Assembly (NCBI RefSeq): GCF_013155395.1
Contig: NZ_JABJWC010000024.1
Location: 1 to 49,203, forward strand
DNA: 49,203 nt
Direction of reading: 5' to 3'
Source of the DNA: Komagataeibacter melomenusus
Lineage (GTDB): Bacteria > Pseudomonadota > Alphaproteobacteria > Acetobacterales > Acetobacteraceae
The translations under genes were made by a program, and so were the position numbers. The stretch's first letter is position 1; each line of letters starts with the position of its first letter. This document shows positions 7,172 to 15,973 of this stretch, one piece after another. The notes under the pieces are model-generated. The model saw nothing but the letters and a program-made list of their open reading frames with translations. It searched no databases and was not told the origin of the DNA.

Positions 7172-9151
7172 ATGAACCCGGAACTTGGAAATTTTGCGCT
7201 GGCGCTGGCATGCTGCATGGCCGCCGGACAGGCGATCCTGCCCCTGATTGGCGCCAGCCGCCGCGATGCGCGCCTGATGGCGCTGGCCCCGGCGCTGGCC
7301 GTGGGGCAGATGATCGCGCTCATCACCTCATTCGCCTGCCTGATCCATGCTGCCATCACCAATGACTTTTCGGTGCAGAACGTGGCGGCCAACAGCGCGG
7401 TCAGCAAGCCGCTGCTGTACAAGATCACCGGCGTGTGGGGCAACCATGAGGGCTCGGTGCTGCTGTGGGCGATGATCCTGTCCATCTGCGGTGGCGCCGT
7501 GGCGCTGTTTGGCCGCAACCTGCCCTCCGCGCTCCAGGCGCGCGTGATTGCGGTGCTGGGCGGTGTTGCGGCAGGGTTCGAGCTGTTCTGCCTGACCACA
7601 TCCAACCCGTTTGCCCGCGTGTGGCCCGCTCCCATGGACGGGCAGGGCATGAACCCCCTGCTGCAGGACCCCGGCCTCGCCTTCCACCCGCCCATTCTCT
7701 ACACCGGCTATGTCGGCTTTGCCGTGCCGTTTGCCTTCGCCATCGCAGCCCTCATCGAGGGCCGGGTCGATGCCGCATGGGGCCGCTGGGTGCGCCCGTG
7801 GGCCGTGGCGGCGTGGTGCTTCCTGACCTGCGGCATCGCCATGGGGTCGTGGTGGTCGTATTACGTGCTGGGCTGGGGCGGCTACTGGTTCTGGGACCCG
7901 GTGGAGAACGCCTCCCTCATTCCGTGGCTGACGGGCACGGCGCTGGTGCATTCGGCCATCGTGGTGGAAAAGCGCGAGGCGCTGAAGATCTGGACCGTGC
8001 TGCTGGCCATCGGCACGTTCTCGTTCTCGCTTTCGGGCACGTTCCTCGTGCGTTCGGGCATTCTCAACTCGGTGCATGCCTTTGCCAATGACCCCGCGCG
8101 TGGCGTGTTCATCCTGGGGCTGCTGGCCCTCGTCATTGGCGGCTCGCTGCTGCTGTTCGCCATCCGCGCCCCGCAACTGACCACGGGCGGGCTGTTCGCC
8201 CCCGTCTCGCGCGAGGGGCTGCTGGTGCTCAACAACATCCTGCTGTGCTCGATCTGCGCCGTGGTGCTGACGGGCACGATGTACCCGCCCTTCATGTCGC
8301 TGCTGTTTGGCAAGACCATCTCGGTCGGCAAGCCGTTCTTTGATGCCACCACCATTCCGCTGGCCATTCCGCTCATGGTGTTCATGGGCTTCGGCCCCAT
8401 GATGCCGTGGAAGCGCGCACAGATGTGGCCGGTGCTGCGCCGCCTGTGGTGGGCGGCCTGCGTGACCGGCGTGGCGCTTGTCGCAGCCACCTTCCAGATG
8501 CGCGAGATCCTGCCGGTGCTGGCCACGGCTACCGCCGTGTGGGTGATCTGCTCGAGTGTGGCTGACATTGCCGAGCGCCTGCGCCTGTTCCGCCAGCCCC
8601 TGGGCCAGAGCTGGCAGCGCGCGCGCAGCCTGCCGCGCGCGGTGTTTGGCGCGGCCCTGGCGCATGCGGGCGTGGGCATTGTGGTGCTGGGCATTGCCGG
8701 CATGTCGCAGGCGGCACACCGCATTGTGGAAGTACATGTGGGCCAGAGCGAGATGCTGGCAGGCGATAGCTGGACCCTGACCGACGTGAAGCCTGCCGAG
8801 GGGCCGAACTACACGGCGCTCGTCGCCACGATCGAGGTGCGCCACAATGGCAGGCTGGTGACCACGCTGCACCCCTCCAAGCGCACGTTTGCCAGCCAGC
8901 ACCAGACCACGACGGAGGTGGCGATCCATACCAACCTCATGGCCGACATCTATGGCGTGCTGGGCGACAAGCATGGCGATGACGCCAACCCGACCTATGT
9001 GCTGCGCCTGCACTACAACCCGCTGGCGCCGTGGATGTGGCTGGGCGGGCTGATCATGGCCCTTGGCGGGGCACTTTCGCTCTCTGACCGCCGCGTGCGC
9101 GTGGGCGCGCCACGCCGGGCCAATACTGTTGACGTGGTGGTGGTGCCATGA
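7172..9151 (+). CDS. ccmF: Cytochrome c heme lyase subunit CcmF
   Basis: CcmF is the large integral membrane subunit of the heme lyase that attaches heme to CxxCH motifs of exported apocytochromes. The 659-residue, many-helix protein carries the signature WWD domain GWGGYWFWDPVENASLIPW (234-252), preceded by the GVWGNHEGS motif (88-95, with a heme-ligand His) and FHPPILYTGYVGF (171-183). A large periplasmic domain near the C-terminus (about 530-620) and a last membrane helix follow. Length is typical. It starts 20 bases after ccmE and its stop overlaps ccmG. Confidence 0.98.
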   Translation: MNPELGNFALALACCMAAGQAILPLIGASRRDARLMALAPALAVGQMIALITSFACLIHAAITNDFSVQNVAANSAVSKPLLYKITGVWGNHEGSVLLWAMILSICGGAVALFGRNLPSALQARVIAVLGGVAAGFELFCLTTSNPFARVWPAPMDGQGMNPLLQDPGLAFHPPILYTGYVGFAVPFAFAIAALIEGRVDAAWGRWVRPWAVAAWCFLTCGIAMGSWWSYYVLGWGGYWFWDPVENASLIPWLTGTALVHSAIVVEKREALKIWTVLLAIGTFSFSLSGTFLVRSGILNSVHAFANDPARGVFILGLLALVIGGSLLLFAIRAPQLTTGGLFAPVSREGLLVLNNILLCSICAVVLTGTMYPPFMSLLFGKTISVGKPFFDATTIPLAIPLMVFMGFGPMMPWKRAQMWPVLRRLWWAACVTGVALVAATFQMREILPVLATATAVWVICSSVADIAERLRLFRQPLGQSWQRARSLPRAVFGAALAHAGVGIVVLGIAGMSQAAHRIVEVHVGQSEMLAGDSWTLTDVKPAEGPNYTALVATIEVRHNGRLVTTLHPSKRTFASQHQTTTEVAIHTNLMADIYGVLGDKHGDDANPTYVLRLHYNPLAPWMWLGGLIMALGGALSLSDRRVRVGAPRRANTVDVVVVP

Positions 9152-9720
9152 GCGACCAGCCTTCTTCCCCCACGCGCCGCCGCCTGCTCATGGCCGCCCC
9201 GCTGGTTGTGGCGGGCGGGGTTGGCGTGGGCTTCTGGCGCATGCTCTCGGGCATGACGAAAGGCTCGTTCGACCCGCATGACATCCATGCCCCGGCCCTC
9301 AACCGCCCCGTGCCCGACTTCGCGCTGCCCGACCAGGCGCCGGGCACCGGCTTCTCGGCTGCTGACCTGCGGGGGCTGAAGGCGCCGGTGCTGGTGAACT
9401 ATTTTGCCTCGTGGTGCATTCCGTGCGTGGCCGAGATGCCGGTGCTCAATGCGCTGAAGGACAAACTGCCGATCTGGGGCATTGCCTACAAGGACAAGCC
9501 CGAGCACGCGCTGGGCTTCGTGCAGCGCGCGGGCAACCCCTATGCCCGCATCGCCGCCGACCATGACGGGCTGGCCGCGATTGACTGGGGCGTGTCCGGC
9601 GTGCCGGAAACCTTCCTGGTCGGGCCGGGCGGGGTCATCCGCTGGCACACCGCCTCCCCCATTACCGAGGCCATGATCACCAACACCATCATGCCCCTGG
9701 CGGACAGCCTCAAGCCATGA
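9148..9720 (+). CDS. ccmG: Thiol:disulfide interchange protein CcmG (DsbE)
   Basis: A membrane-anchored periplasmic thioredoxin-like reductant that keeps apocytochrome CxxCH cysteines reduced. The N-terminal RRR plus a hydrophobic helix (about 12-30) anchors it. The active site is FASWCIPC with Cys90 and Cys93, and the cis-Pro motif GVPETFLVG follows. The GxAYKDKPEHAL segment is usual for the CcmG branch rather than general thioredoxins. Length (190) is normal. Start and stop overlap ccmF and ccmH by ATGA. Confidence 0.96.
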   Translation: MSDQPSSPTRRRLLMAAPLVVAGGVGVGFWRMLSGMTKGSFDPHDIHAPALNRPVPDFALPDQAPGTGFSAADLRGLKAPVLVNYFASWCIPCVAEMPVLNALKDKLPIWGIAYKDKPEHALGFVQRAGNPYARIAADHDGLAAIDWGVSGVPETFLVGPGGVIRWHTASPITEAMITNTIMPLADSLKP

Positions 9721-10196
9721 AGACACATCCCCTGCGCCGTGGTGGCCTGATTGCCCTGCTGGCCTGCCTGTTCTTTGCACCGCTGGTGGCCCTGGCGGTG
9801 GATGACCCGTCGGAAATGCTGCCCGACCCGGCGCAGGAGCAGCGCGCCGAGGCCATTGGCGCGCAGTTGCGCTGCCTCGTGTGCCAGAACGAATCGATCG
9901 AGGACAGCAGCGCCGACCTGGCCCGCGACCTGCGCCATGTGGTGCGCGAGCATGTGGCCAAGGGCGAGAGCAACCAGCAGATCATGGACTGGATGGTCAA
10001 CCGCTACGGCAATTTCATCCGGCTCAAACCGCCCTTCACCATCGGCACGCTGCTGCTATGGGTCATGCCGCTGCTCGCACTGTGTATTGGCATCGGCATT
10101 GCGTGGTGGACCTTCCGCCGCCCACGCGCGCCCGCGCCGCCGCCCCTTTCGGATGAAGAGCGCCGCCGCCTGTCCGACCTGACTGAAACACGCTGA
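9717..10196 (+). CDS. ccmH: Cytochrome c-type biogenesis protein CcmH (CycL)
   Basis: A 159-residue thiol oxidoreductase of the heme lyase complex. It has a signal peptide (cleavage near ALAVD, residue 28), the active-site motif LRCLVCQNESI with Cys53 and Cys56, a three-helix periplasmic domain with NRYGNFIRLKPP, then one membrane helix (about 107-127) and a short basic tail. This is the short form; the TPR part that is fused on in enterobacteria is a separate gene (ccmI) starting eight bases downstream. Confidence 0.96.
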   Translation: MKTHPLRRGGLIALLACLFFAPLVALAVDDPSEMLPDPAQEQRAEAIGAQLRCLVCQNESIEDSSADLARDLRHVVREHVAKGESNQQIMDWMVNRYGNFIRLKPPFTIGTLLLWVMPLLALCIGIGIAWWTFRRPRAPAPPPLSDEERRRLSDLTETR

Positions 10197-10203
10197 GATT
10201 GAT

Positions 10204-10926
10204 ATGATCTGGATTGGTATCTGCCTGCTTGGCGTGATCGCGCTTGTGCCCGCACTCCTGTCGTTCCGCCGCACCACGCTGCTGCGTGACGAGCGTGAAA
10301 GCGCGCTGGTGCTGCATCAGGCGCAGTTGGACGAACTCGAGCGTGACCTGGCCGAGGGCATGATCGCGCCTACCGAGCATGACAGCGCGCGGCTGGAAAT
10401 CCAGCGCCGCGTGCTTGGCGCCGACATGCTGCCTGCCTTCATTGCCCGCAAGGGTGCCTCGACCGGAGCGATTGCGGCAGCCCTCGTGGGCCTGCCGGTG
10501 GCGGCCATTGCGCTGTACATGACCGTGGGCCACCCCGGCCTGCCCGCCCAGCCGCTGGCCCCCCGCCTTGTGGCGCTGCAGAAGGAAGACCACCGCAATG
10601 ATGCGCTGATCGACCGCCTGCGCGACCAGCTCAAGCTGATCCCGCCGGGGGACCCGAGCCTGTTCCAGGGATATGTGCTGCTTGGCCAGGCCGAGGCCGG
10701 GCGCGACCATTACGCTGCCGCCGCGCAGGCGTGGCGCAGCGCCATCGAGCAGCGCTTCGACCCCGAGGTCGCGGCCCGCGCGGCTGAAGCGCAGATGATG
10801 GCCGATGGCGGCCATATCTCGCCCGAGACCGCCGACCTGTACCGCCGCGCGCTTGATGCCGCCCCCGCGGATGCCCCATGGCGCATGACCGTGCAGCAGC
10901 GCATTGCCCAGTCGGAACATCAGTAA
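10204..10926 (+). CDS. ccmI: Cytochrome c biogenesis protein CcmI (CycH), short form
   Basis: CcmI is the apocytochrome chaperone of the heme lyase. The 240-residue product begins with a membrane helix (2-18), then a charged cytoplasmic loop (RDERESALVLHQAQLDELERDL) typical of the TIGR03142 N-terminal module, a second membrane helix (about 89-109), and a periplasmic part with TPR-like helices (LLGQAEAGRDHYAAAAQAWRS). Many CcmI proteins exceed 350 residues, so the periplasmic TPR domain is shortened here. No frameshift is seen, and the stop at 10926 is followed by non-coding sequence. Confidence 0.88.
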   Translation: MIWIGICLLGVIALVPALLSFRRTTLLRDERESALVLHQAQLDELERDLAEGMIAPTEHDSARLEIQRRVLGADMLPAFIARKGASTGAIAAALVGLPVAAIALYMTVGHPGLPAQPLAPRLVALQKEDHRNDALIDRLRDQLKLIPPGDPSLFQGYVLLGQAEAGRDHYAAAAQAWRSAIEQRFDPEVAARAAEAQMMADGGHISPETADLYRRALDAAPADAPWRMTVQQRIAQSEHQ

Positions 10927-11012
10927 GCCCGGAACATCAAGAACGCGCTACTGTGGCCTGACGCGGTTTTTTACGCTTGCAAGCCCCCCATGCCGGGCGG
11001 AAACTGGTGGGC

Positions 11013-11192
11013 ATGAGCAAGGATAAATCCCCCACACCCGCCCCTGCAGCCGATCATGCGCAGGATGAAGCGGCCAAGGAAGCCGCATTGCTGAAACAGC
11101 CTGCCGAGGCTGATGAAGTGGGTGGCCCCAAGGGGCCGGAACCCACCCGCTATGGCGACTGGACGGTCAAGGGCCGCTGCGTGGATTTCTGA
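11013..11192 (+). CDS. DUF1674 protein, SDHAF4 (succinate dehydrogenase assembly factor 4) homologue
   Basis: A 59-residue soluble protein. The C-terminal half (GGPKGPEPTRYGDWTVKG, ending RCVDF) is the DUF1674 signature shared with mitochondrial SDHAF4/Sdh8, which binds the flavinylated succinate dehydrogenase flavoprotein during assembly. The N-terminal half is Ala/Lys/Pro-rich and looks disordered. ATG 11013 is used; an in-frame alternative start at 10977 would add a non-conserved extension. It follows ccmI by 86 bases on the same strand, so it may be read with the cytochrome maturation operon. No succinate dehydrogenase gene is in the window. A role in Sdh assembly is inferred from the family. 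Confidence 0.85.
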   Translation: MSKDKSPTPAPAADHAQDEAAKEAALLKQPAEADEVGGPKGPEPTRYGDWTVKGRCVDF

Positions 11193-11222
11193 TCCCTGTG
11201 TTTCGGGAATTTTTAAAATAAC

Positions 11223-11303
11223 AGAAGTTTTTAGGTGCCGCCTTTTTTCAAAAAGGCGGCGTCCTTTTGAAGCTTTTTGAAAAAAGCTTCACCAAAAACT
11301 TTT
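11223..11303 (-). repeat. Dispersed twin-hairpin repeat, copy B (complete, inverted)
   Basis: The same element as copy A on the opposite strand. In plus-strand order: arm AGAAGTTTTTAGGT, hairpin GCCGCC-T6-C-A5-GGCGGC (11237-11260), linker, hairpin GAAGC-T5-G-A6-GCTTC (11269-11290), arm ACCAAAAACTTT (to 11302). The outer arms pair with each other. It lies between convergent genes ending at 11192 and 11306 and is the best copy for seeing the whole structure. Confidence 0.85.
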
Positions 11304-11305
11304 GC

Positions 11306-11824
11306 TCAGAGTTCGTTGGGCAGCGGGCCACGCCCGAAGGATGTCTGCCGCGCGCGGTGGCCCGGCGGCGGCACGTTGCACGAGATCAGGTAGATCCCGG
11401 CCACGAAGACAAGCTGCGAGAGCGAATTGAACCACAGCGCGAGTTCATACACCGCATCCGCCGTCACGGCCTGATACAGCGCATAGGCGGCAAACGGAAT
11501 GGAAATGGGCCGCATGCCCGCGAGCATGATGCGAAAGGGGTTCTGGTAGCCCGGCCGCACCATGGCCCGCATGCGGTGGATGCCGATGTAGAAGATCACC
11601 TCGAAAAACCAGCCCAGCACATTGGTGATGAGGTTGTTGATCGTCATGCCATCAAGCACCAGCAGGGCGGAAATGGAGGCAGCCGAGAGCACGATCGAGC
11701 CGACCTGAAAGCTCATGCCCACATCCATCGCCGTCAGGCGCTCGGGCAGCGCATCGGCAACCGGCTGGAAAATCCGGTCCAGCAGCCAGGCGTCGAACTG
11801 ATTGACGCGTTCACCAAATGACAT
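11306..11824 (-). CDS. Uncharacterised integral membrane protein
   Basis: A 172-residue protein with about four hydrophobic segments (roughly 42-62, 68-85, 105-122 and 130-150). A soluble N-terminal segment (ERVNQFDAWLLDRIFQPVADAL) looks amphipathic, and a basic, Pro-rich tail (PPPGHRARQ) follows the last segment. Charged residues lie mostly in the N-terminal part and the loops. No family is recognised and no catalytic motif is seen. It starts at ATG 11824, about 25 bases after the serine hydrolase stop on the same strand, so the two may share a transcript. Confidence 0.6.
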   Translation of the reverse strand: MSFGERVNQFDAWLLDRIFQPVADALPERLTAMDVGMSFQVGSIVLSAASISALLVLDGMTINNLITNVLGWFFEVIFYIGIHRMRAMVRPGYQNPFRIMLAGMRPISIPFAAYALYQAVTADAVYELALWFNSLSQLVFVAGIYLISCNVPPPGHRARQTSFGRGPLPNEL

Positions 11825-11848
11825 GACAGTTCCCAGCCTTCTCTTTCA

Positions 11849-13018
11849 TCACGCGCAGGCGGCGGCCACGACCGCATCGGGGTAGCTGCCCGCCATGCCT
11901 GCCAGCGCGGTGTTGCTGAGCATGACAATGCTCATGCCCCGCGCCCGGTCCACCACCCATTGATGCCCGTACACACCCCCCCATGTAAAACTCCCGGCAC
12001 TCAGCGGCGTGCGCGCGGCGGTGGAATCCGTAATCACCGCGCCACCATAACCAAAGCGGCGCCCGCGCATGAGCGGCCCCATATCGACATCGCCAATGCC
12101 GTTGCGCCCGAACAGCATGGCCGATGCAGGCGAAAGCAGCCCCTCGCCGCCCAGCCGCACCGCCTCCAGAAACGCCAGGAATTCCGGCGCATTCCCCACC
12201 ATGCCCGCCCCGCCCGAGGGATAAGAGGCCGGATTATATATCCGGTCGGGCGCAAAACGGATGGCCCCCACCCCGCCACCGGGCAGCAGCCGGGGCAGCA
12301 CGTATTGCGCGCCCATGCGGATGGGGGCGGGCCTGCCATCGGCGTAGCAGGTGGCCAGCATGCCGGGGGCTGGCGGGGTAAAGCCCGTGTGCTTCCAGCC
12401 CAGCGGGCCGCCCACATGCTGGCGCAATGCCTCGGGCAGCGTGCACCCGGCCACGGATTCGATCACGCCGCCCATCACGTCCAGACCCAGCGAATAGGCC
12501 CATCCCTGCCCCGGCGCGAAGATGAGGCGCGTTGTGCCCAGCCGCGCCAGATTCTCGGCCAGTGAAAGCCCCGGCTCGGCAATGCCATCCGACACGCCTG
12601 CGCGGGTATAGGGATTGTTATCCTGCGGAAAGGAGAAGCCATATGTCAGCCCGCTGGTATGGGTGAGCAACTGGTGCGACGTGATCTGGCACGGCGCGCC
12701 ATCGGGCAGGGCGGGACGGAAATCGGGCAGGTAGCGCGTAATCGGCGCATGGAGGTCAAGCAATCCTGCCTCCGCCAGGGCCAGCGCCACGGCGGTAATG
12801 ACCGGCTTGGTCAGCGAGGCAAGGCGGAAGGGCGTCGTCACCTGCATCGGGCGCGCGGATTCGCGCTCGGCCAGGCCCACGGCCTCGCGCACCACCACGT
12901 CGCCATCAACGGCAACCAGCACCACCGCGCCGACCAGTCGGCCTGCGGCCACGGCGCCTTCCATGACTGCGCGCACCCGCCCGGCCATGCGGGCCGTCTC
13001 CGGCTGGGTTATGGACAT
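11849..13018 (-). CDS. Serine hydrolase of the beta-lactamase/class C esterase family
   Basis: A 389-residue protein of the beta-lactamase (Pfam Beta-lactamase, EstB/LACTB-like) family. The nucleophile motif is SLTK (Ser68, Lys71) and the second motif is YSL (Tyr175). The late GSFTWGGVYG stretch takes the place of the KTG box. THTSGLTYGF (119-128) is another family hallmark. There is no signal peptide, so it is probably a cytosolic esterase or peptidase rather than a drug-degrading beta-lactamase. The in-frame start ATG 13018 gives the family's normal length. It is divergent from the M16 protease gene, with 74 bases between the starts. Confidence 0.85.
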   Translation of the reverse strand: MSITQPETARMAGRVRAVMEGAVAAGRLVGAVVLVAVDGDVVVREAVGLAERESARPMQVTTPFRLASLTKPVITAVALALAEAGLLDLHAPITRYLPDFRPALPDGAPCQITSHQLLTHTSGLTYGFSFPQDNNPYTRAGVSDGIAEPGLSLAENLARLGTTRLIFAPGQGWAYSLGLDVMGGVIESVAGCTLPEALRQHVGGPLGWKHTGFTPPAPGMLATCYADGRPAPIRMGAQYVLPRLLPGGGVGAIRFAPDRIYNPASYPSGGAGMVGNAPEFLAFLEAVRLGGEGLLSPASAMLFGRNGIGDVDMGPLMRGRRFGYGGAVITDSTAARTPLSAGSFTWGGVYGHQWVVDRARGMSIVMLSNTALAGMAGSYPDAVVAAACA

Positions 13019-13092
13019 GATCGTGTTCCTTCATGGCTGGCAGCGCAACACGCGAACTGGCCCCCGCCCGCAAAGCGGCGTAACCTTGTGGC

Positions 13093-15783
13093 ATGATAGC
13101 ACGCCTGTTTTCCAAGACATTATGCCTCTCCCTCCTGTTATGCGGTAGCGCCCTTGCCACGCTGCCCCCGGCATATGCCGCAGGGGCCGCCCCCCAGCCC
13201 GACATGCCGGTGCAGGCCACCCTGCCCAACGGGCTGCGGGTCGTGATCGTGCCCGACCGGCTGGCCCCGGTTGTCAGCACCGAGATCAACTACCTGGCCG
13301 GTTCGGCTGCGGCACCGGCGGGCTTTCCCGGCACGGCGCATGCGCTCGAGCACATGATGTTCCGCGGCAGCGAGGGGCTGGACCGTGACCAGTTGGCCGC
13401 CATCGGGGCGCGGCTGGGCGGCAACTACAATGCCGACACGACAGAAAACGTGACCCAGTTCTTCTACACCGCCCCGGCGGATAATCTGGACGTGCTGCTG
13501 CATATCGAAGCCCTGCGCATGAAGGCCCTGACGCTGGCCGCCGAGGACTGGGCGCATGAGCGCGGCGCGATCGAGCAGGAAGTCTCACGCGACCTGTCCA
13601 GCCCCGGCTACGTGTACCTGGCCCGGCTGCAATCCATCCTGTTCGCAAACACGCCCTACGCGCATGACGCGCTGGGCAGCAGGCCCTCCTTTGACAAGAC
13701 CGATACCGCCCTGCTGCGCCGCTTCTACCGCGACTGGTACGCGCCCAACAACGCCATTCTGGTCATTGCCGGTGATGTCGACCCCACCCGCGCCATGGCG
13801 CAGGTGCGCGCGGCCTTTGGCGCCATTCCCGCCCGGGCGCTGCCTGCGCGCCCGCAGGTCCATCCCGGCCCGGTCCATGCCCAGACGCTGCATTTCCCCA
13901 CCGATTACCCGGTGGGGCTGGTTGCCATTGCCAGCCGCATGCCCGGCCAGAACAGCCATGACTATGCCGCCGCCCGCATTCTGGCCGATGTGCTGTGCAG
14001 CCAGCGCGGGGCACTGTACGAACTCGTACCGCAGGGCCGCGCGCTGCTGTCGAGCTTCGATTTCGTGACCAAGGCGGATGCGGGCATCGGCATTGCCATT
14101 GCCGCCTTCCCCAAAGGCGGGGAGGCCGCCCCCCTTCAGGCCCGCATGCAGGATATATTGAAGGCGCTGCGTGAAAACGGCGTGCCCGCCGATCTGGTCG
14201 AAGCCGCGAAACGCAAGGAACTGGCCCAGCTCGGTTTTGCCGCCAACAGCATTGCCGGCCTTGCGGAAAGCTGGTCGGAGGCACAGGCCATCATGGGCCT
14301 GCAATCGCCCGATGATGAAGCCACAGCCTTTGCCGCCGTGACACCTGAGGATGTCAACCGCCTGGCCCGGCAGGTGCTCGACCCGCAGCAGGCCATCACC
14401 GCCATCCTCACCCCGCGTGATGGCGGCCACCCGGTTGAGGGCAAGGGCTTTGGCGGCTCGGAATCCTTTGCTTCCACGCCCGATCACCCCGTCAGCCTGC
14501 CGCAATGGGCCAATGACAGCCTGATGGGCGTAAATGCCCCCACGCCCTCCGCCCAGCCTGCCGCCTTTACCCTGCCCAACGGGCTACGGCTGATCGTGCG
14601 CCCGGCCCATGTCAGCCACACGGTCAGCCTGTATGGCACCATCCGCCAGAATGAGGACATGCAGGAACCAAAGGGCAAGGAAGGCATTGCCGACATAACC
14701 GATGAGATGTTCCGCTACGGCAGCACCACGCATGACCGGATCGGGCTGCAAAAGGCCCTGGACGATATCGCCGCAACCGAAAGTGCCGGGTCCGATTTCA
14801 GCCTGAGCGTGCTGACACCCGATTTCGAGCGCGGGCTTGACCTGCTGGCGGAAAATGAACTGCACCCGGCCCTGCCCGCAGCCGCCTTCAAGGTGGTGCA
14901 GGCCAATGCGGCGGCCTCGCTGTCCGGGCTGCTGCATTCGCCTGACTACCTGTTTGGCCGGGCGATGCAGGCCGCCGTCTCGCCCAAGGGCGATCCTTCG
15001 CTGCGGCAGGCCAACCCGGCGGGTATCATGAAGCTGAGCGTGGCGGACTGCAGCAGCTTTTATGCCGCCGCCTACCGGCCTGACCTGACCACCATCGTCA
15101 TAACCGGCGACATCACGCCCGATGCCGCCTACAAGGCCATCGCCCGCAGCTTTGGCGCGTGGCAGGCCACCGGCCCCACCCCTGCGGTCGACCTGCCGCC
15201 CCGCCCCGACAGCAAAGCCAGCGTGACCCGCGTGCCCGACCCGTCCAGCACGCAGGCTACGGTTTCCCTACCCGAGAGCCTTGGGCTGACGGCGACCAAT
15301 CCGGAGCACTTCGCGCTCAACCTGGGCAATGAAATCCTTGGCTCGGGCTTTTCATCCCGCCTGTATCGCGACCTGCGGGTGCGTACCGGCTATGTCTATA
15401 CCGTGCGCAGCCACCTGACATGGAAGCGCCAGCGCGCCGCCTACAGCATCTCGTTCGGGGCCGACCCGCAGAAGGTGGACGCCGCGCGCGCTGCTGCGAT
15501 ACAGGATATCATCGCCATGCAGACCCAGCCTGTCAGTGCGGATGAACTGGCCATGGCGCGCGCGGGCATGCTGCGTGGCCTTGCGCTGCAATCGGCCAGC
15601 CTCGACACCATTGCGGCGGGTTACCTGCATTTCAGCGATCTTGGCCTGCCGCTCAACCAGAACGATATCGCAGCCCAGGCCTATTATACCATGAGCGCGG
15701 ACGCGATCCGCGATGCCTTCCGCAAATGGATTCGCCCCGATGACCTTGCCGAAATCATCAAGGGCCCACCCGCAACACGATGA
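13093..15783 (+). CDS. Exported M16 zinc protease, two fused M16 domains
   Basis: An 896-residue protein with a signal peptide (residues 1-30, ending AYAAG). The first M16 half carries the inverted zinc motif HALEH (His83, Glu86, His87), with a third ligand at Glu161 or Glu163 in ERGAIEQEVSRD. The second half begins at about residue 488 (FTLPNGLRLIV); at the equivalent place it has ADITDEMF, so the metal site is lost, as in other clam-shell M16 peptidases. It probably degrades short peptides in the periplasm. It resembles PqqL/YmxG-type M16B enzymes in a single chain; no pqq gene is nearby. The frame begins at ATG 13093 with no strong ribosome site. Confidence 0.9.
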   Translation: MIARLFSKTLCLSLLLCGSALATLPPAYAAGAAPQPDMPVQATLPNGLRVVIVPDRLAPVVSTEINYLAGSAAAPAGFPGTAHALEHMMFRGSEGLDRDQLAAIGARLGGNYNADTTENVTQFFYTAPADNLDVLLHIEALRMKALTLAAEDWAHERGAIEQEVSRDLSSPGYVYLARLQSILFANTPYAHDALGSRPSFDKTDTALLRRFYRDWYAPNNAILVIAGDVDPTRAMAQVRAAFGAIPARALPARPQVHPGPVHAQTLHFPTDYPVGLVAIASRMPGQNSHDYAAARILADVLCSQRGALYELVPQGRALLSSFDFVTKADAGIGIAIAAFPKGGEAAPLQARMQDILKALRENGVPADLVEAAKRKELAQLGFAANSIAGLAESWSEAQAIMGLQSPDDEATAFAAVTPEDVNRLARQVLDPQQAITAILTPRDGGHPVEGKGFGGSESFASTPDHPVSLPQWANDSLMGVNAPTPSAQPAAFTLPNGLRLIVRPAHVSHTVSLYGTIRQNEDMQEPKGKEGIADITDEMFRYGSTTHDRIGLQKALDDIAATESAGSDFSLSVLTPDFERGLDLLAENELHPALPAAAFKVVQANAAASLSGLLHSPDYLFGRAMQAAVSPKGDPSLRQANPAGIMKLSVADCSSFYAAAYRPDLTTIVITGDITPDAAYKAIARSFGAWQATGPTPAVDLPPRPDSKASVTRVPDPSSTQATVSLPESLGLTATNPEHFALNLGNEILGSGFSSRLYRDLRVRTGYVYTVRSHLTWKRQRAAYSISFGADPQKVDAARAAAIQDIIAMQTQPVSADELAMARAGMLRGLALQSASLDTIAAGYLHFSDLGLPLNQNDIAAQAYYTMSADAIRDAFRKWIRPDDLAEIIKGPPATR

Positions 15784-15794
15784 AAGCAGATAAA

Positions 15795-15870
15795 CGTTTT
15801 TGGTGAAGCCTTTTTCAAAAAGCTTCGAAGAACGCCGCCTTTTTGAAAAAAGGCGGCACCCGAAAACTTC
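15795..15870 (+). repeat. Dispersed twin-hairpin repeat, copy C (complete)
   Basis: Plus orientation: arm GTTTTTGGTG (15795), hairpin GAAGCCTTTTTCAAAAAGCTTC with one mismatch, linker GAAGAAC, hairpin GCCGCC-T5-G-A6-GGCGGC, arm ACCCGAAAACTTC (to 15870). It begins 11 bases after the M16 protease stop and lies between convergent genes, alongside a conventional terminator at 15888-15924. Confidence 0.85.
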
Positions 15871-15887
15871 CATTCCTCATCCAGCAT

Positions 15888-15924
15888 AAAAAAAGGGCGG
15901 TGCATTTCTGCACCGCCCTTTTTT
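15888..15924. terminator. Bidirectional intrinsic terminator (rpsA and M16 gene)
   Basis: A perfect 10-base-pair stem, GGGCGGTGCA / TGCACCGCCC (15895-15904 with 15909-15918), loop TTTC, preceded by seven A and followed by six T. It can work on both strands, ending rpsA from the right and any read-through from the protease gene and repeat copy C on the left. Confidence 0.92.
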
Positions 15925-15973
15925 GTGCCCGGCTCCAGCCCACGCCTGCGCGGGCCGGAACCTGTGGCAGGGA

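Noticed and set aside
7328-9013. Long minus-strand open frame across ccmF
   Set aside because: It is the high-GC shadow of ccmF, composed mostly of His, Gln, Arg and Ala; ccmF homology is unambiguous.
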